Below, piece after piece: positions 36,516 to 46,368 of a DNA stretch of 64,000 bases. Every line of letters begins with the position of its first letter. Within the stretch, counting starts at the first letter, position 1. The notes beneath the pieces were generated by a model. It ran no database searches. It was given only the letters and a program-made list of their open reading frames with translations, and was not told the origin of the DNA. The stretch is from Marinomonas sp. UCMA 3892 (GTDB taxonomy: Bacteria > Pseudomonadota > Gammaproteobacteria > Pseudomonadales > Marinomonadaceae), in contig NZ_PTXN01000010.1 in NCBI RefSeq assembly GCF_012726345.1, positions 62,001 to 126,000 of the forward strand. Reading direction: 5' to 3'. The translations under genes were made by a program, and so were the position numbers.

Positions 36516-36990
36516 TTCCTTTACTCCAATCACCACTTTTACCACCTTTTTTTTCTAACAAAGATACATTCTGGATAACTATACCTTTATCAACTGCTTT
36601 GCACATGTCATATAGCGTCAATGCTGCGATACTAGCTCCCGTAAGCGCTTCCATCTCCACGCCCGTTTTACCAGATAATGAGCAGGTACATAACACTTCT
36701 AACTCACAATCACTGATAACATTAATATCAACAGTGACTTTCGTTAACATCAAAGGATGACACAATGGTATCAAGTCTGATGTCTTCTTTGCGGCTTGAA
36801 TGCCTGCAATACGAGCAGTTGCCAATACATCGCCTTTTGGCAAACCACCTTCTATTACTTTCTTTAATGTCGTAGGTTGCATTAAAACAATTGCCTGAGC
36901 GCTTGCTGTGCGCTTAGTCACGTCTTTGTCTGAGACATCAACCATGTGTGCATGGCCTTGATGATCTAAGTGGGTAAGTTTATCGCTCAT
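36508..36990 (-). CDS. moaC: Cyclic pyranopterin monophosphate synthase MoaC
   Basis: 160-residue enzyme completing cPMP formation after the radical-SAM MoaA. Seen: [14 protein letters not shown] at the N-terminus, [29 protein letters not shown] and the EMEALTGAS and DMCKAVDKG segments, with the conserved active-site lysines. First gene of the three-gene unit; AGGA precedes the ATG. The short upstream region (36991-37151) does not show the long structured element of a molybdenum-cofactor riboswitch to my eye. Confidence 0.96.
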   Translation of the reverse strand: MSDKLTHLDHQGHAHMVDVSDKDVTKRTASAQAIVLMQPTTLKKVIEGGLPKGDVLATARIAGIQAAKKTSDLIPLCHPLMLTKVTVDINVISDCELEVLCTCSLSGKTGVEMEALTGASIAALTLYDMCKAVDKGIVIQNVSLLEKKGGKSGDWSKGNA

Positions 36991-37151
36991 AAAAATCCTA
37001 AACAGTATACATGGATGAAAAATGTCGCCTATATTTTAAGAAAGCCAATAGAAATGCAAGCAAAGCCTTACTAGAGATAGCAGTACTATTGTTATAATGC
37101 AGGTCTCAGAAGGATCCCTAATCATCTCATTTTCAATTAGGAACAGCAGGA

Positions 37152-39623
37152 ATGGCAGCAAAGTGTTTTCTCTTTTTTCTTTTCATAACTACACAACTGT
37201 GGGCAGAAAACACAATCATTTCCTATGAAAATGGGGCAAGAATCAACACCCCAATTCCAAGCTTCAGAGAAAAGCAGTCCATCTCAGCCGAAGAAGCACT
37301 GTCAACAGGTTTATTCCAGCAAAGTATTTACGAAGAGTCTCAAGGCTTCTCAGAAGATGCTTACTGGCACAAAATGACCTTTCCTAAACAGACATCATCT
37401 AATACAGAAAAAACGATATACCTTAGTTTAAATTACTATTTGATTGAACATCTAGATTTCTATTTATTCCATGGCAATCAACTAAAAACCCATTGGAAAA
37501 GAGGTGCGTTAGATAACTGGAAAAACAACACAAAACACTACGAAGGAATTTGGATCCCAATCTCATTATCCGATGAGCAGAATACAACACTATTGATACG
37601 CAAGCAGGGAAATAGCCCGTTATTAACACCTTTCATACTTTTTAATGATACAAGTGCTGAAAACAAAAAAGAGGAACAACTGATTTTTTGGACCTTTATT
37701 ATCAGCAGCTTGTCCATTTTACTCGCCCATAACGTCTTTGTTTTTATCTTACTTAGACAACCCGGCTTCGTTTACTACCTAGCTCTCAATGTCGCTATTA
37801 TTATTGCATTATCTGTTATTACAGGATTCAACCGCTGGATTTTTTCTCCAGATATTAGCCAATGGGTCATTAGAAACTTATTTACTATATTTGGCACTGG
37901 TGCTTGGATACTGTTTCGTTTCAGTCTGCATTTTTTAAAAGAAATTCAGATCCCCTCTCCTCAATCTTTCATTAGAAAATATGGTGATGTTTTCTTCATT
38001 GCCTTCTTACTTTTAACACAAGTATCCTCAGTTAAAACAAGCGCACTATTTTTTGCTTTGATTGAAGTATTAATGTTCCTGATCTGCACATATTGGGGAA
38101 TCAAAGCCTACCGAAAAGGCTTTCTTGCGGTTCGCTTTTACTTATTTTCTTGGTTCGTTTTGATCATTGGCAGCATACTAAACACACTCATTTTCTGGAA
38201 AGTACTGCCGATCAACCTCTTTACAGAATCTATTTTTCCTGTTTCTAGCATTTTGCAACTACTTGGATTTTCTTTTGCGTTTGCGGATAAAGCCAAGCAA
38301 TTCGAGCGTAGTAGAAAACTGCAGGCACTCACTGATCCATCAACCGAGCTCCCAAATCGAACCTATTATTATGATACGTTACCCACACTATTACCAAACA
38401 TGGAACAAAACACACCGCAGTTAGCGCTTATCATGATAGACATAAGCAATTATCAAACCTTAAGCCAAGCCTTTGGCCCAGCAAAGGCTGACTCTGCGAT
38501 CTGTGAAGCGATAAAAAACATACACAAACAAATATTAATGATGGAAGGCATTCTGACCTTCCCCTTACCTAACAAAAGCATTCAAAAACTCATTCGAATA
38601 ACGGCAACCAATGTCGTCTTAATCAGTACAACTCCAGATCAAATCAAACAACAGATTTCAAAGATTCAGCAGATTCTTGATATCCCGACACTGGTCAACA
38701 AAATTCATTTCAGACACCAATATAAAATAGGTAGCGCACTTTACCCTTCACAAGGATCGGATCTAGACAAGCTTTATCAAAACGCACTCATTGCCAACAA
38801 CTCGGTTACATATTCATCAGGCAGCTGGGCTGTCTTTACTGATAATTTAAAAAGTAACCATGCCCATCAATTGGGTTTAATAACCCAATTGACAGAGGAT
38901 ATTGAAAATGAAAAGCTCTATTTTCACATTCAACCTCAAGTTAATTTAGCAGATCGAAGTATTATCGGTGGTGAAATTCTTGTTCGTTGGCACAACGAGC
39001 ACTTAGGACAAGTATCACCTGCAGAATTTATTCCATTAGCCGAACAAACAGGCCTTATTTATAAGCTCACCGATATGCTGCTTGAAAAAGTGTTTCAATG
39101 GGCTTTTGAACACCCAGCTGCATTGTCAACACAACGTCTATCAATCAATATATCTGCACTTGATTTGCTTCAAAAAGACTTTGCTATTCAAGTCATTGAA
39201 AAGCTTCAAAATCATCATTTATCAGCCTGTAAGTTCACTATAGAAATTACTGAGACCAGCATCTTCCAAAACAACGACATAGTACATAACAACGTAAGAC
39301 AGCTACATCATGCAGGTTTTAAGCTTGCTATCGATGATTTTGGCGTAGGTTATAGCTCTATGCAAAATCTCGTTGCTTTAGAAACAGATGAATTAAAGAT
39401 TGACCAATTCTTTGTAATGAACTTATTAAATGATCCCCAAAGCCAGACCTTATGCCGCAACATGATAGATCTCTGTAAGGCACTTAATATCGTTAGTGTT
39501 GCTGAAGGAATTGAATCCGAAGAAATCTTACAACTATTACTACAGTGGCAATGCCAAATTGGACAGGGTTATCACCTCTACCGACCTATGTCGCCGAGCG
39601 ATTATCTCAAATTATTAGATTAA
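37152..39623 (+). CDS. 7TM sensor with degenerate GGDEF and EAL domains
   Basis: 823 residues. A signal-like start is followed by a periplasmic 7TMR-DISM-type extracellular domain (about 20-170), a seven-helix membrane region (about 178-375), a GGDEF-fold domain (about 385-560) and an EAL domain (about 575-820). The GGDEF signature is lost: RITATNVVLIS stands where R-x-GGDEF should be, so no cyclase activity is expected. The EAL part keeps its metal and catalytic residues: EIL in GGEILVRWH, NIS, EITET, DDFG in AIDDFGVGYSS, LKID and AEGIES. So it should be a c-di-GMP phosphodiesterase controlled by an envelope signal. Confidence 0.9.
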   Translation: MAAKCFLFFLFITTQLWAENTIISYENGARINTPIPSFREKQSISAEEALSTGLFQQSIYEESQGFSEDAYWHKMTFPKQTSSNTEKTIYLSLNYYLIEHLDFYLFHGNQLKTHWKRGALDNWKNNTKHYEGIWIPISLSDEQNTTLLIRKQGNSPLLTPFILFNDTSAENKKEEQLIFWTFIISSLSILLAHNVFVFILLRQPGFVYYLALNVAIIIALSVITGFNRWIFSPDISQWVIRNLFTIFGTGAWILFRFSLHFLKEIQIPSPQSFIRKYGDVFFIAFLLLTQVSSVKTSALFFALIEVLMFLICTYWGIKAYRKGFLAVRFYLFSWFVLIIGSILNTLIFWKVLPINLFTESIFPVSSILQLLGFSFAFADKAKQFERSRKLQALTDPSTELPNRTYYYDTLPTLLPNMEQNTPQLALIMIDISNYQTLSQAFGPAKADSAICEAIKNIHKQILMMEGILTFPLPNKSIQKLIRITATNVVLISTTPDQIKQQISKIQQILDIPTLVNKIHFRHQYKIGSALYPSQGSDLDKLYQNALIANNSVTYSSGSWAVFTDNLKSNHAHQLGLITQLTEDIENEKLYFHIQPQVNLADRSIIGGEILVRWHNEHLGQVSPAEFIPLAEQTGLIYKLTDMLLEKVFQWAFEHPAALSTQRLSINISALDLLQKDFAIQVIEKLQNHHLSACKFTIEITETSIFQNNDIVHNNVRQLHHAGFKLAIDDFGVGYSSMQNLVALETDELKIDQFFVMNLLNDPQSQTLCRNMIDLCKALNIVSVAEGIESEEILQLLLQWQCQIGQGYHLYRPMSPSDYLKLLD

Positions 39624-39726
39624 AAGTTCCGCCTTTGTCAGCGCCAACAAATCGTGCATAATGCTGTAAACATGAATGACATCAGAATCCACTCACCACA
39701 AAAACACGGTTAATAGCTAATATCGC

Positions 39727-41031
39727 ATGAGCCTAATAGACGATTATCAACTGCTGGAGATCCCAACCACCGCCAGCGAGCAGGAAGCAAAAACCGCGTT
39801 TAGACGTTTGGCAAGGCGCTATCATCCTGATAAAAATCCCGATAAAGACACAACGGAGCTTTTTCAGCGCCTTCAGGCTGCTTACGAAAATGTTACCAAC
39901 GCCATTCGCCTAGGTGCGCAAGTCAACGACTGGAAACCTTTTACCTTTACCAAAGAGAACACACAAAGCTCTGGCGCCAAAAACCGCTATACGAATTTTT
40001 CGACCGCCACAGACAAAGAACAAGAAGCCTTTGTCAAAGAGCGACAACGTGCTTATGAAGAAATGAAGCGCAACAACGCTCACCATGAAAAAACGCGCAA
40101 TGACGCTATCAAAGCTGCACGCAATACCCTAAATGAAAAACGCGTTAAAGCCCTCTACGAAGAAGCCTTCAAGGCATCCAAAAACTTTACTTCACACGGC
40201 TACAGTTATACAGACAACCAAAGCGGCGAAAAGCCAGACATACCGCCTTATCAATCCTTTGTGGACGATGAAGAGGAATACACACAATCTACACAGTCGT
40301 TCTATAACGAACCAGTTAGCCATCCGATTAGATTAGACGCAGCAAAGGCCGCCTTTCGCGCTGCTACTTATATAGCCTGCTTTGCTGCAGGAATTTATAG
40401 CACACTGTATTGGCAATCATCCAAGCAGGAAGCAGCCTCCGATCAAAAAGTAGCCACCTACATTAGTGGTTTGTACCCACAATTTCGTGTTGGAATAAGT
40501 TACACCTTAGCCGATACCACACTTTATGCAGAGCCAGATGTATCCAGCGCCATTTTGCAAACCATCCCGATTCAATCAGACCTGCAAAGCATTAAATCAC
40601 AAGGTAATTGGCTAACTGTACGATACGACGGGATGAATGGATGGGTTCAAGCAAAAAACATCGGTTTTGGTAGTGTGCGGCATGCGCTTCAGACAGGCTG
40701 TTATGGCCAGCCCGGTGCTGCACCTCAGCATGGCCAGTTGATTGGTGCGGCTGACGGAAGTAGTCGTTTGCGTATTTTGAATCAATTGCCTGAGCATAGC
40801 ATGCTCACGTTCGAATCCTATGACGGACAAGCGCCCTTTTCCATCTACTTGTATGGAAAACAAGCATACGCAGCCAATTACATACCCAGAGGCAACTACC
40901 GGTTGGTGTTAGAGACAGGTTCCCTGTATCATCACGCCTGTAACCAATTCCTCTTTAATGACACAACCAAAGTCATCTTAGACAATGTCGATTTTGCCAG
41001 CACCGAGCAATCACTCACGCTGAAGCCATAA
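39727..41031 (+). CDS. Membrane J-domain protein with C-terminal SH3-like domain
   Basis: 434 residues. N-terminal J domain (about 3-62) with the HPD motif at 33-35, which stimulates an Hsp70 ATPase. A charged linker (about 95-150, lysine- and glutamate-rich, coiled) leads to one membrane helix at about 210-229, followed by a bacterial SH3 domain (about 255-315: LYAEPDVSSAIL, GWVQAKNIG) and a further beta-rich C-terminus. Topology: J domain in the cytoplasm, SH3 part in the periplasm. No G/F-rich or zinc region, so it is not DnaJ itself. No Hsp70 is adjacent; a divergent Hsp70 lies at 62 kb. Confidence 0.85.
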   Translation: MSLIDDYQLLEIPTTASEQEAKTAFRRLARRYHPDKNPDKDTTELFQRLQAAYENVTNAIRLGAQVNDWKPFTFTKENTQSSGAKNRYTNFSTATDKEQEAFVKERQRAYEEMKRNNAHHEKTRNDAIKAARNTLNEKRVKALYEEAFKASKNFTSHGYSYTDNQSGEKPDIPPYQSFVDDEEEYTQSTQSFYNEPVSHPIRLDAAKAAFRAATYIACFAAGIYSTLYWQSSKQEAASDQKVATYISGLYPQFRVGISYTLADTTLYAEPDVSSAILQTIPIQSDLQSIKSQGNWLTVRYDGMNGWVQAKNIGFGSVRHALQTGCYGQPGAAPQHGQLIGAADGSSRLRILNQLPEHSMLTFESYDGQAPFSIYLYGKQAYAANYIPRGNYRLVLETGSLYHHACNQFLFNDTTKVILDNVDFASTEQSLTLKP

Positions 41032-41071
41032 TCACCCTAACTGACAAACAACCCTGAGTACTTCAAGACCC

Positions 41072-41854
41072 ATGCTAAGTAACATCCGAATCGTACTAAT
41101 CAACACTTTTCATCCTGGAAACGTCGGCGCCATTGCCAGAGCTATGAAGAATATGGGACTAACCAACCTTTATTTAGTTGACCCAAATGACTACCCATCA
41201 GAAGAAGCCACCAGCCGCGCTGCCGGTGCTGTTGATCTGCTTGAAAATGCCACCATCGTTTCTACATTAGAAGAAGCCATCGCAGACTGTAGTCTTGTCA
41301 TTGGCACAAGCGCTCGTCATCGCACTTTTCAGCTTCCTATTATGAATGCTCGTGAATGCGCCGAAAGCGTAATACCAGAAGCCGTTGATCATAATGTTGC
41401 TATTGTTTTTGGCCGTGAGACCACAGGTTTATTAAACGATGAAATTGCTCAATGTCATCGCCAAGTTTATATCGACGCCAATGATGAATATCCGGTATTA
41501 AATATTTCACAAGCGGTACAAATTGTCGCTTATGAAATCTGGATGGCAAATCAAAACAAAGAAAACTACAAAAAAGAAACGCCAGAATATCCACATAAAA
41601 AAGACATGGATCTTTTCTACGAACATTTAGAAGAAACACTTTATGGTATCAACTTCATCATCCGTAGCCATCCAGGCAAGGTTCTAGATAAGTTGCATCG
41701 CTTTTTTAATCGCTCTCGTCCAGAGAAACAAGAATTAGGAATTTTACGCGGAGTGTTGGCTGCGGTTCAACGCGAAGCTGGACTGACGGAAGCAAACAAC
41801 CATCCAGAGAAAAAAACTAAAGACGCCATGAAAAAGGCAGCTAAAAAAGAGTAA
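41072..41854 (+). CDS. trmJ: tRNA (cytidine/uridine-2'-O-)-methyltransferase TrmJ
   Basis: 260-residue SPOUT-class enzyme that 2'-O-methylates position 32 of several tRNAs. Seen: VLINTFHPGNVGAIARAMKNMGL, LVDP, VFGRETTGLLNDE and the knot signature VLNISQAVQIVAYE. The C-terminal extension (about 165-260) is characteristic of TrmJ over shorter SPOUT proteins. It begins 41 bases after the J-domain gene and may be co-transcribed with it, and a bidirectional terminator follows. Confidence 0.95.
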   Translation: MLSNIRIVLINTFHPGNVGAIARAMKNMGLTNLYLVDPNDYPSEEATSRAAGAVDLLENATIVSTLEEAIADCSLVIGTSARHRTFQLPIMNARECAESVIPEAVDHNVAIVFGRETTGLLNDEIAQCHRQVYIDANDEYPVLNISQAVQIVAYEIWMANQNKENYKKETPEYPHKKDMDLFYEHLEETLYGINFIIRSHPGKVLDKLHRFFNRSRPEKQELGILRGVLAAVQREAGLTEANNHPEKKTKDAMKKAAKKE

Positions 41855-41883
41855 GTAAGCTCTTTCTTCTTGATTTCCAAAAC

Positions 41884-41911
41884 AAAAATGCAGCCAACTG
41901 GCTGCATTTTT
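41884..41911. terminator. Bidirectional terminator between trmJ and the chemoreceptor gene
   Basis: 12-base arms AAAAATGCAGCC / GGCTGCATTTTT with an AACT loop; A/T tracts on both strands. Confidence 0.92.
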
Positions 41912-41926
41912 TGATGCTCTGATTAC

Positions 41927-43816
41927 TTACAATTTGAATTTTTGCACTTGCTCACGCAAGGATTCAGCCAATTTTTTCAAATTATGGGCTTGCTCAAGAC
42001 CATGATCCATTTCCTCTTGCAGCTCAGAAGAAACATCACGTATGGCTTGAGTATTTCGAGCAATCTCAGCCGTCACACTGGTTTGCTCTTCTGCCGCGGT
42101 GGCGATTTGTGCTGTCATATTATCAATCATATCAATCGCACTAGCGATTTCAGCAAAACTATTACCAGACTTCTCCGTATCATTCACACTAGTACTTGCC
42201 AATGTGTGACACAGATCCATTACTTTCACCGCTTTAGAAGTGGTTGATTGAAGCATGCTTATCATAGAAGAGATCTCTTCAGTAGAAGAGTGTGTTCGTT
42301 GAGATAATACGCGCACCTCATCCGCTACAACGGCAAAACCACGACCTTGTTCGCCCGCTCGTGCCGCTTCAATCGCCGCATTTAACGCCAGCAAGTTCGT
42401 TTGTTCAGCAATCCCACTAATAGTTGAAACGATAGAATTGATTTTATCGCCTTGCTCACTCAATTCGGCAATAACTTGGCTAGCAAGAGAGACCTCTTGT
42501 GCAAGCTGATTAATAGAAGTCAAACTGGTATTGGCTAGATTCTGCCCAGTACCACTTATAGCAACAGTATCATTTGCACGCTGTGCAGTCTGTTCTGCAT
42601 TGCCCGCAATCTCTTGCGTTGCTGTGGTAATCTCTTCTACAGCAGCAGCCACAGAAACTATTTCATTCTGCTGAATATTAATACGTCTTGTACTTTGCTC
42701 AACAGAAGCAGCACTGGCTTTGGACTGATCAGAAAGCACATTACTTAAACCATCAATGCTCTTAATGATGTCACGTAATTTGAACACGAAGTTATTGAAG
42801 TTCTGCGCGAGTTTACCAACCTCATCAGTACTTTTCGTTTCAATTTTAACTGTTAAATCGCCATGCCCCTGCGCAATATCTTCCAAAGCATTAGAGACCA
42901 AAACGAGATCAGCCAATAGAAAGCGAATGAGTAGACTCAAAACAATAATCGATAAAACGATTAACACAAGTGCAATAGTAACTTGATAGGTAATAAGGTT
43001 AGATATCGGTGCCATCAATACTTTTTTATTACCCAATGAAACCAAAGACCAGTTAGTTCCCTTAATTCTTACCGAAGACATCATATATTCAGTGTTATTC
43101 ACTGACACATCAACGATATCTTGCGAGGTTATATTTTTATTAATGGTTTCTTGTGTAATATTAGAATCTAAACTAGATAAAAGCTTACTGTTATAGCTTT
43201 CATCTGGATAAGAAATAAACTCACCGGAATCAGATATAACGAAAGCATAACCTTGGCCTGGTATTTTTAGACTGGCAACAACATCATTCACACCAGAAAG
43301 TGAAACATTTCCAGAAACCACTCCTTTCATTTTTCCATCTACGATTACTTGATCTGATAGTGAGAAAATGAGTGATTTAGAGGTCGATCCCATAAAGGGT
43401 TCAGAAATACTTGCACCACCTTGTCTTTCTGAAGCTTGATACCAGTCTCGCGTTCTAGGGTCATAACCATCTTTTGTATTCTTGCCATTTGTACGATATG
43501 CGTCACCATTATCAACACCATACAAAACACTAATCAAATCTCCTGCAGTCTGAGCCTGATTAAGTGCCTGAATAATATAATCATCATTGCTTGAGTGTGC
43601 CTCTACTGCTTCTTTTAATGAAGCAACAACACGTTGTTTGCTGGCTAGCCAAGCACTCACCCTACTTGCTCCACTCTCACCATAACTGCTCATCGTATTT
43701 CTAAGATCACTCAGAACCTGTTTCTGCATTGAGACTGTTGATATAACCGAAATAATACAAGCAGCGAGTATTAATATTGAGCAGCTTGCTAATATAAGCT
43801 TGCGATGTAATGACAT
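41927..43816 (-). CDS. Methyl-accepting chemotaxis protein with double-Cache sensor
   Basis: 629-residue inner-membrane chemoreceptor. Residues about 8-30 are the first membrane helix, followed by a periplasmic dCache-type sensor (about 35-275) that carries [10 protein letters not shown], a motif found in dCache receptors for amino acids and related amines. A second membrane helix lies at about 279-305, then HAMP and a cytoplasmic signalling domain with the hairpin tip segment [21 protein letters not shown]. No CheBR-binding pentapeptide at the C-terminus (ends QKFKL). Ligand not predictable. No chemotaxis genes adjacent, as is usual for orphan receptors. Confidence 0.94.
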   Translation of the reverse strand: MSLHRKLILASCSILILAACIISVISTVSMQKQVLSDLRNTMSSYGESGASRVSAWLASKQRVVASLKEAVEAHSSNDDYIIQALNQAQTAGDLISVLYGVDNGDAYRTNGKNTKDGYDPRTRDWYQASERQGGASISEPFMGSTSKSLIFSLSDQVIVDGKMKGVVSGNVSLSGVNDVVASLKIPGQGYAFVISDSGEFISYPDESYNSKLLSSLDSNITQETINKNITSQDIVDVSVNNTEYMMSSVRIKGTNWSLVSLGNKKVLMAPISNLITYQVTIALVLIVLSIIVLSLLIRFLLADLVLVSNALEDIAQGHGDLTVKIETKSTDEVGKLAQNFNNFVFKLRDIIKSIDGLSNVLSDQSKASAASVEQSTRRINIQQNEIVSVAAAVEEITTATQEIAGNAEQTAQRANDTVAISGTGQNLANTSLTSINQLAQEVSLASQVIAELSEQGDKINSIVSTISGIAEQTNLLALNAAIEAARAGEQGRGFAVVADEVRVLSQRTHSSTEEISSMISMLQSTTSKAVKVMDLCHTLASTSVNDTEKSGNSFAEIASAIDMIDNMTAQIATAAEEQTSVTAEIARNTQAIRDVSSELQEEMDHGLEQAHNLKKLAESLREQVQKFKL

Positions 43817-44011
43817 TTTAACCTCTTATAAATCCATAGTTTTTTATTACTGCAATATCCATAGCATCTGCTTAATTTCCATTTATTTTTTCATTTGCAT
43901 AGAAATTCTTAAAAACGATTAGTATGTAAAACACAGTGATTACAAATATTCTTTGAAAAAGCCACGTCAGCTTAGCCTTCCATCCTATATTTCTTACGAA
44001 ACAAGCATAAA

Positions 44012-44036
44012 AAAACGCAGTCTTTGACTGCGTTTT
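44012..44036 (-). terminator. Terminator after yeiP
   Basis: AAAACGCAGTC / GACTGCGTTTT hairpin with a 3-base loop; on the minus strand it ends in a seven-base T-run. Confidence 0.88.
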
Positions 44037-44065
44037 CAATTATGACACCAAGTATTAAATAATGC

Positions 44066-44638
44066 TTATTTATCAGCACGACCTGCAAACTTTCTTTCTT
44101 CTACGTTGACCTTGATACGGTCACCTGTAGAAATATGCTCAGGAACTTGAATCACAGCACCTGTCGACAATTTTGCCGGTTTGTTACGAGATGTCGCAGA
44201 AGCCCCTTTGATTGAAGGATCTGTTTCGATAACTTCTAGCTCAACGTTAGTTGGCAGCTCGATAACAACAGGCACTTCGTTAACCAAAACGACCTGAATT
44301 CCCACTGTCTCTTCGTTAACAAAAAGAATCTCTTCTTCAATAGCGCTCTTGTTTAAACTGTAAGGTGTATAGTCTTCGTTATCCATAAAAACAAATTCAT
44401 CACCATCAGAATAAGAAAACATCACTTGACGACGAACAAGATCGGCAAGATCGATCATATCGGAATCTTTGAACGTTTCATCCAATTTGCGGCCAGTTAC
44501 CACGTCGTACATACGCATACGATAAAGACTACCGCCTGCGCGACCCTGTGGTACAGAGCGCTCAATGTCTTTTACTATGTACGTTTTATTGTCATAGCTG
44601 ATAGCAATATTCTTTTTGATTTCACTTGCCTTAGGCAT
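44066..44638 (-). CDS. yeiP: Elongation factor P-like protein YeiP (EfpL)
   Basis: 190-residue EF-P paralogue, same length as E. coli YeiP. Seen: N-terminal PKASEIKKN, the DEYTPY-like [12 protein letters not shown] region and the C-terminal [24 protein letters not shown] signature. Such proteins relieve ribosome stalling at difficult peptide sequences. In the loop where EF-P is lysyl-modified, this protein reads [10 protein letters not shown], with arginine instead of a modifiable lysine, consistent with the unmodified EfpL subgroup. Own terminator; no modification genes nearby. Confidence 0.93.
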   Translation of the reverse strand: MPKASEIKKNIAISYDNKTYIVKDIERSVPQGRAGGSLYRMRMYDVVTGRKLDETFKDSDMIDLADLVRRQVMFSYSDGDEFVFMDNEDYTPYSLNKSAIEEEILFVNEETVGIQVVLVNEVPVVIELPTNVELEVIETDPSIKGASATSRNKPAKLSTGAVIQVPEHISTGDRIKVNVEERKFAGRADK

Positions 44639-44810
44639 TTTTCTTCGTCCTAAAATTACGTTTTATAAAAATAAATATGGGGATTAAATTCATTGCAATT
44701 TCGAATGCCAGATCCTAATCCAGTTTGCCCAAGTTCGCTAGACACTAAATCAAGATTTACCTTACAATTAACGGAAAGTGGCTACAAATAGAAGTATTAA
44801 CGGCTAAAAG

Positions 44811-45173
44811 CTAATACTGATTGTATTTTTTCGCATTACCTTTCACTTTTTCGACAGGATAACGCTCGGCATTTTTAGCGATTTTTTGTTGTGCTGCGCT
44901 TAACAGATCAACGTTCAGTTTATCGGCCAGACGAACAGTAAAAAGCAACACATCCGCTAGCTCATCTTTCACCGCCGACATCTGCTTACTATCCAACTGA
45001 TAAGATTGCTCTTCTGTTAGCCAACGAAAGCAGTCCAATAATTCAGCCGTCTCGCCCGCCAACGCCATCGATAAGTTTTTAGGAGAGTGGAATTGCTCCC
45101 ATTCTCTCTCCTGTGCAAATTGGCGCATGGCGAGTTTTAATAACTCTAAGGAGTCGTTATTTGTAGCAGACAT
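44811..45173 (-). CDS. MazG-like nucleotide pyrophosphohydrolase
   Basis: 120-residue all-alpha NTP pyrophosphatase of the MazG / dCTPase (RS21-C6) type. Seen: FHSPKNLSMALAGETAELLDCFRWL (E-x-x-E metal motif) and VKDELADVLLFTVRLADKL (second E-x-x-D motif). Such enzymes hydrolyse non-canonical or excess dNTPs to the monophosphate. It follows the M14 peptidase gene by only 3 bases in the same direction, so they form one unit, although a functional link is not obvious. Confidence 0.9.
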   Translation of the reverse strand: MSATNNDSLELLKLAMRQFAQEREWEQFHSPKNLSMALAGETAELLDCFRWLTEEQSYQLDSKQMSAVKDELADVLLFTVRLADKLNVDLLSAAQQKIAKNAERYPVEKVKGNAKKYNQY

Positions 45174-45176
45174 AAA

Positions 45177-46331
45177 TCAATCATTTGCCTTCATGTGAGC
45201 ACTCATAATCACTTGATGAATTGGGTACAAGACATCAGCACCCAGAATTTTCGCCCGCTCTGGAGACCAGCCAACAACATCATCTGGCAAATTATCATTA
45301 TCTTTAAACGGCATTTCTAGGGTAAAGGACAAACACTTATACGTTTCTCCTACCCATTTAGTTGCCACAGTTAAGTTCGCTTCACCAAACTGTGATGGTG
45401 TATAGCCAATCTCGGTCTGAAAATCTGGGCTGACCGCCGTAAAGACATCTTTAAACAGAGTCTCCATGGCTTCCATACGTGCATCAAAGGACGGTACACC
45501 TTGACAACCATCCACAAAGTTAACTGGCAAAGCTTCGTCACCATGAATGTCCAAGAATAAATCAACGCCAGTTTCAGCCATTTTCTTTTGTACGGCCAAC
45601 ACTTCTGGACTGAATTCTGCCGTTGGGTTCTTCCATTCACGGTTCAGGTTTACACCTTTTGAATTCACACGCAAATTACCATGCACAGCACCGTCTGGAT
45701 TCATGTTTGGTACAACATAAAAACGACATTGCTTTAAAAGTGAGCGCGCAATCGGGTGAGACTCATCAAACAAACGCTCAAGCAAACCTTCAACAAACCA
45801 TTCCGCCATGGTTTCACCTGGATGCTGACGAGCAATAATCCAAATGTTTTTTGCTAACCCTTGGGTTTTACTGATTTCCAGCAAGGTAATATCACGACCT
45901 TCGGCGGTTTCGCCCAAATGATCAGTAATACAATCTTCATTGCTGGCAGCCCAAGCAATCATATCCAAATGACGTTCGTAGCTGTAAGGCGCAAAGTAAG
46001 CGTAATACACACTGTCTTGTTCTGGCTGATGAGTAATCACCAATTTACCGTCTACATATTCGGTTGGCACGCGGAACCAATACTCTCGATCATAAGACGC
46101 TACTGCCTGATAATCCACCCAGCCATCTGGGTAAGCGGCATCGCTGGCGTTTTCAAATTGGATGACGCATTGCTCTCCCATTCCACCTTGTAAACGAAAA
46201 TAAAACCACTGCAAAAATTTAGAGTTTGTATCATTAGGGATCTTTACTCTAATATTGTCCGGCTCCGAAGCGTCAATAACGGAGATGTTACCGCCATCAA
46301 ACGCACTACTGATCTTGATTCGGCTGGTCAT
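45177..46331 (-). CDS. M14-family cytosolic zinc carboxypeptidase
   Basis: 384 residues, no signal peptide. The N-terminal beta domain (about 1-120, FDGGNISV and YWFRVP blocks) followed by the M14 catalytic domain is the layout of bacterial relatives of cytosolic carboxypeptidases (AGBL/CCP group). Zinc ligands are in RQHPGETMAEWF (H-x-x-E) and a later His in LDIHGDE; the substrate-binding NLNREWKNP and the likely catalytic Glu in FTLEMPF are present. Substrate unknown; CCP relatives cut acidic tails or amino-acid side chains. AAGGAAGAG precedes the ATG. It is only 37 bases from the divergent acidic protein gene. Confidence 0.9.
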   Translation of the reverse strand: MTSRIKISSAFDGGNISVIDASEPDNIRVKIPNDTNSKFLQWFYFRLQGGMGEQCVIQFENASDAAYPDGWVDYQAVASYDREYWFRVPTEYVDGKLVITHQPEQDSVYYAYFAPYSYERHLDMIAWAASNEDCITDHLGETAEGRDITLLEISKTQGLAKNIWIIARQHPGETMAEWFVEGLLERLFDESHPIARSLLKQCRFYVVPNMNPDGAVHGNLRVNSKGVNLNREWKNPTAEFSPEVLAVQKKMAETGVDLFLDIHGDEALPVNFVDGCQGVPSFDARMEAMETLFKDVFTAVSPDFQTEIGYTPSQFGEANLTVATKWVGETYKCLSFTLEMPFKDNDNLPDDVVGWSPERAKILGADVLYPIHQVIMSAHMKAND

Positions 46332-46368
46332 TTACTCTTCCTTAACAATCAAACATTGGTTCTAAATT

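Noticed and set aside
34516..36990. Genomic island around the recombinase
   Set aside because: Flanking genes (moaCDE, the periplasmic pair) look native and no direct repeats or tRNA target were seen.
36991..37151. Molybdenum-cofactor riboswitch before moaC
   Set aside because: No long multi-stem element is discernible; the gap is short and AT-rich.
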